DNA of 64,000 nucleotides. It comes from Parietichytrium sp. I65-24A (taxonomy: Eukaryota > Sar > Bigyra > Thraustochytrida > Thraustochytriidae). Below the pieces are notes generated by a model. The model was not told where the DNA came from, did not search any database, and saw nothing but the letters and a program-made list of their open reading frames with translations. Below, piece after piece: positions 60,163-64,000 of this stretch (position 1 is the first letter of the stretch; every line of letters begins with the position of its first letter). The position numbers and the translations under genes were made by a program. The DNA is taken from contig BLSF01000041.1 in the NCBI GenBank assembly GCA_012862575.1, positions 124,001 to 188,000 of the forward strand, read 5' to 3'.

Positions 60163-62640
60163 ACAATTGGGATTGTATGATTGTATGTATGGTTTTCCCG
60201 AAAAATAAAATCTGAAATAGAAATGCAAATTATTTTCTTACTTCTGCTTATTATCAAAATACTCACTTTTTGAAGAAGTCACGGACATCAGCGAGCAGTG
60301 TAATTTCTTTTCTGTTTTTTCTGTGTTGTTTCCTGTGTCTTCAGTGGTCGACGGAAGCGGCCATAATAGTAATGACCACCTTGCAAGCTCTCCTTCCTGG
60401 CAAAGTCAGGAAGAGAGAGGGAGAGGGATGAGTAGGGCTGCCGCTGTCTTCGCCGAGCAAGATCGCTTTTCTTGGCCTGCATACACATCTTCTCCAGGGT
60501 TCACCATGATGGAACTTAGTTCTAGTACCTGACCCAGAAAAAGACACTCAGTTGACCTGACACTGAGGTGCGTGTGGCATCGTGTGGCATTGTTTTGACA
60601 TGAGGAAAACGACGTTGACAGCTGAGACTGCTGAGACCCCGTATAAACTTACCTCGGTTCCACAGCACCCACGGTACTGAGTGTGAGTACCGGTACCGAC
60701 TTAACCATGACTGAGGAGTATGAGCTAGTATGGACTCCTGTACATCAGACTACATCCAACTGCAACAAAAAGCCAACGAAGGCAGAGAGGACTCGTAGAG
60801 ATGGCAATCACGCCATCAAATATGTGGAGAGTGCGATAGCTTGCCTTGTGCCGTTCCGATTCCCAATATTCCCAATATTCCCAATTGCCGAAGCGGAACA
60901 AATTTGTAGTACCATGCACTGCTATCCGGGACAGGCACCAGCTTTCAAATAACTCGGGGTTCAGCACCTGAGAGCCGAGAACAGCCTCGTCCACCTGGTC
61001 TCAAGTCTACTGCGCTAACGCACGAGCACACGCACCACAACATTTTATCGTTGGAATCGTTGGCACGAGAATTGATGTGGCGCCACCTCTCTGCTTTGAT
61101 GAAACTTCTGGAGAATCATGGAGCACCGAGGCTATGCCTAAATTGTGCTCACTATAGTGAGAGCCGTGAGAGCCGAGGCTTCTGACTCTGATCGTTCTCT
61201 AGAAGCCATATAATGTGACGGTTGCGGTCAGTCGCGATTGCAAGGCTTGCAAAGCACTGTCCCGCAACTCCCTCGTTGGCTCGATTGGGCCGGAAGCGAG
61301 ACTAGGCTACTGCTAAGAGCACTGGTGAAATTTTATCCAGACCCTCGAGTAGCCCTTTCCTGGTGCTAGTACCGGGTAATGCTGTGCGTGCTCCGTTGTT
61401 CTGAACAGTGGCTGAGTACTGAGTACCTCCGTTTGAAGTCGTAGCCAGGCTATGCCGTGCTGGTCGTTCGGCCATCTTGGTGGTGTTAGACCACGCCAAC
61501 ATGACACACTACGCATGATTGTAGAATTTAGTAAAAGATGGGCACATTTTTCTGAACAAAGATTCGCATTGATCCGGCAGCTCCAGATTGATTGCAAAAC
61601 CTTGAGCTATAGAAATTGCTATTTAATCCATAGTCACCAAAGTACCTCATTGCTCCGGTACCTTTTACCATTTTCCTCTAACCAGAAACTCGATTCGTTG
61701 GTAGATTCTGTGTTGACTCCTATTTCCAATTAGGGTTCGAAGGAACGCATACGAGCGCTAAGCTTGACTAGCCGTCGTAGCACTTTATTGCAGAGCGCCG
61801 CTGTGCTGAGAACAAAATTGCGAGCTGCTTCGGTTTCTGTTTCTGTTTCCAACAACCGATCAATCAATGACGGCGCTAGCACAGCCAACAAAGTACACAA
61901 TTACACTTTACACTTTTCGGAAAGCATTGGACCCGTTCGTGCCTTTTGGGATCGAACGAATATCTCCCGTAACTTGCAAGTCGTAGACGAATCCAAGTAA
62001 ATCAAGGCCCACGGAGCTGCAGCACAACTCAAGCGGAACAAAAATGCCTTCCAAAAGGGGCTGATCATTGCACTAGTGTAGTACTGAGTACTTTCTTGCC
62101 TCACGCGTATCCTCCACTGGCCGCACTCATCCCCTCCCTCCCTGCAACCACTCCACCTGCTGGGCAGCCCAGCAACAAACAGACCACAGACTACCGACTC
62201 AGAGCTTACAGATTGTTGATTGTTGCTTACAGGGTGCCTATCCACCCGCCTAGCTAGGAAGGTGCGTTGGAGCCGTCATCTGACAGTACCAGTAGTACCA
62301 GTACGCTTGCCTCAAGGACTTTTCCTCACTGCAAGATCTATCTGCAAAAATAATCTGAATAAGCAATTCTGATTCATCTACACTGCTGTTGGTGCTGTTG
62401 TCTGCCAGTAAGTAAAGAGTACTATTACTTGTACAGATCGACTGCGGAGGAGGTGACCCGTGCCAATTGGGAAGAGAGCAGACCCCGAACTCGAGATAAC
62501 AAAGGTGCAAGAGAGCAGCCACCTGTGGAGCGAAGCCTCTGGCCAGCCCCCGGTCAAGTCAACAAAGTCAAAGAGGGCAGAGAAGAGAAAAAAGTGAAAA
62601 GAAAGGAGACACGGAAAAAAAGGAAAGCCAAAAAAAAAAC
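60163..62640. other. Large intergenic region before the terminal coiled-coil gene
   Basis: About 2.5 kb with no supported gene. It contains the perfect GTACCGGTAC palindrome (60687-60696) fused to a GTACTGAGT half-motif (60674), two GTACTGAGTAC copies (61416, 62081), tandem duplications (60571-60591, 60860-60885), and a strongly purine-rich sense leader (62560-62638). Short open frames have no recognisable content. Confidence 0.6.
60687..60696. repeat. Palindrome GTACCGGTAC, copy 3
   Basis: Perfect 10-bp palindrome that follows a GTACTGAGT word five bases upstream, so the two over-represented words occur together here. Confidence 0.9.
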
Positions 62641-64000
62641 ATGACCACCATCGACCCAAAGCGCGTCTTTGAGGAAGAGAAGGCGCGCCAGGAGACCGTG
62701 CTGGTCTTTGAGAAGGTGAACGAAGAACTCGAGCGTCAGGCGAACCGCAAGAGCGCTGGAAAACAGATGGAGGAAGAGAGGCGTCGCCGAATGGACGAGG
62801 AGAATCTTCGCATCATGCAAGAGCACGAAGAGCGCGTGGAAAACGCTAAGCTGGTGGAGAAGCTTGTTGGAGCCGAGCGCGCCCGCCGAGAAACGCTTGG
62901 CGTCCCAACACACGAGCGATTCTTTGAAAAAGCGCAAATTGTCGCAAATGATGCTGCCCGCAGCGTTCAAAAGAGACATGTTTTGGCAGAGGAGGAGAGC
63001 GAGCGCAGCTTTCGCATCCTCGAGCGCAAAAAGAGCGATTTCTTCTCCAATTTGCAAAGAGAGTTCAACCGTCAGCGCGCGGACCGTCTCATGGAGCACG
63101 AGCGAGTGCGTCGTATTACCCAGGACCGAAAGATCGATGTTCTTAGCGACATTGAGCGTTTGAGAACCAAGAAGGAGGTCTTAGATGCAATCGAGCAAGA
63201 GCGTCTGCGTCTGGAGGAGTGTGGAATCGCAGGACCAGAGAGCGACGAGAGCACCACCAAGACTGACCTGAACGAGAAGATTCTCTCCGCGATCAATCGA
63301 CGGGAGGCCATCCGTGCAGAGAGCATCGCACGCTTGGAGCGACTTCTCGAGGGAGTGTTCCAGACCTGTGCCAGCGAAGCCAGCCGCGTCGCAAACCAAA
63401 AAATGGCGGACAAGGCAGCAGACTCCGAACGCCAAGAGCGCCTTTGGCGGATCGCTTTCACCGAAGCTGCCTCAAAGACTGCAGAAGAGGGCCGCCGAAT
63501 GGCAATCCTCGACGCTATCGAAGCAACCCGCGCGGAACTCGCCTCCCAGCAGGTGCAGACCCTCAACGCAAGAGAGTCCTGCGCAGAGCTCGCCGACATT
63601 CTCTGCGAGATCTCCCGCCGCGGAAGCCAGCGTGAGGCAAACAATCTCATGGACGAAGAGCAGGAATACAGGGTTCTCAAGAACAAGAAGGATCATGCAC
63701 TGGGTGAGCTCGGGCGCGTTGTAGCGTGGAAACACACGAAGACCCTCGTTGAAGACGAAGTTGCATACATTACCCACACTCGCCTCCAGCAGCGCGTTTT
63801 TGGCGAACTTGAGAGGAAGAACTCCTCCAAGTCCATTAGCAAACTTGTTGAAGAGAACCGTGGGTACTGGAGTGAGCTCGCCAGCTCTGACAAAGAATGT
63901 GGCCGCGAAGTAATGACCAGTATTGAGCGCCGGGGAAACCAGAAAAAAGCTCTTCAGGACTGTGATGCAGAGAAAAGTGAGCGAGTCCTGCGCGCAGTCT
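62641..64000 (+). CDS. Large repetitive coiled-coil protein (3' end outside window)
   Basis: The frame opens at ATG 62641 (MTTIDPKRVFEEEKARQ) and stays open for 453 codons to the window end. It is highly charged and helical throughout, with no Pro-rich breaks. A loosely repeated pattern, a hydrophobic pair then two residues then Ile/Leu-Glu/Asn/Ser-Arg-Arg, recurs every ~31-38 residues in the second half: ILDAIEATRAELA, ILCEISRRGSQREA, VFGELERKNSSKS, VMTSIERRGNQKKA. This unit is not one I recognise; it is not the classical heptad of myosin or the 29-residue unit of SF-assemblin as I know it. A structural cytoskeletal role is possible but unproven. The leader directly upstream is A/G-rich. Confidence 0.75.
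   Translation, partial: MTTIDPKRVFEEEKARQETVLVFEKVNEELERQANRKSAGKQMEEERRRRMDEENLRIMQEHEERVENAKLVEKLVGAERARRETLGVPTHERFFEKAQIVANDAARSVQKRHVLAEEESERSFRILERKKSDFFSNLQREFNRQRADRLMEHERVRRITQDRKIDVLSDIERLRTKKEVLDAIEQERLRLEECGIAGPESDESTTKTDLNEKILSAINRREAIRAESIARLERLLEGVFQTCASEASRVANQKMADKAADSERQERLWRIAFTEAASKTAEEGRRMAILDAIEATRAELASQQVQTLNARESCAELADILCEISRRGSQREANNLMDEEQEYRVLKNKKDHALGELGRVVAWKHTKTLVEDEVAYITHTRLQQRVFGELERKNSSKSISKLVEENRGYWSELASSDKECGREVMTSIERRGNQKKALQDCDAEKSERVLRAV

Overview
The window is nuclear DNA of a unicellular eukaryote. It holds about 18 protein genes with eukaryote-only functions, eight GT-AG introns that can be placed by reading frame and homology, and two nuclear-type tRNA-Leu genes with introns at the canonical 37/38 position. 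Genes are compact, on both strands, and mostly intron-free; even the 6.9 kb golgin gene and the 9.8 kb SFI1-like gene are single open frames. A giant SFI1-like (centrin-binding) protein suggests a lineage with a centrin-based microtubule-organising centre or basal bodies. I would guess a flagellate or zoosporic protist (a labyrinthulomycete-like organism would fit), but the sequence alone does not fix the taxon. No viral or LTR-type element, CRISPR array or rRNA was seen.

Layout. 1-13 kb: 3' part of V-ATPase subunit F (+), a 2,301-residue GRIP golgin (-), a PQ-loop lysosomal/vacuolar transporter (+) and V-ATPase proteolipid c (-, two exons). 13-23 kb: delta-COP (+), an F-box/LRR protein with an N-terminal membrane region (-), a TFIIS-N-domain nuclear protein (+) and a mitochondrial-type 3-ketoacyl-CoA thiolase (+, two exons). 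23-40 kb: a Pumilio protein (-), a ubiquitin-specific protease (-, two exons), an ABCG transporter (-, three exons) and a Vps10/sortilin receptor (+, two exons). 40-52 kb: the giant SFI1-like protein (+) and DPAGT1/ALG7 (-). 52-64 kb: a tandem tRNA-Leu(AAG) pair (+), a PAAT/C10orf88-like protein (+), DMAP1/SWC4 (-), a membrane-tailed glycerophosphodiesterase (-), a Q/N-rich helical protein (+), and the start of a large coiled-coil protein (+) that leaves the window.

Functional themes. Seven genes belong to the endomembrane/acidic-organelle system: V-ATPase F and c, golgin, PQ-loop carrier, delta-COP, sortilin and DPAGT1. The rest cover chromatin and transcription (DMAP1, TFIIS-N), RNA control (Pumilio), ubiquitin (USP, F-box), cytoskeleton (SFI1) and lipid metabolism (thiolase, GDPD). 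I see no evidence that they form one co-regulated cluster.

The intergenic DNA is the most unusual part. It carries (i) a tiny dispersed insertion, two copies with a shared 38-nt core, each flanked by its own 9-11 bp direct repeat as target-site duplications would be; (ii) strongly over-represented palindromic words (GTACCGGTAC and GTACTGAGTAC); (iii) many short tandem duplications; and (iv) sense-strand purine-rich leaders before about half of the genes. Two assembly-limited spots exist: an N gap in a GA microsatellite near 13.4 kb and an N inside a C homopolymer near 27.5 kb.
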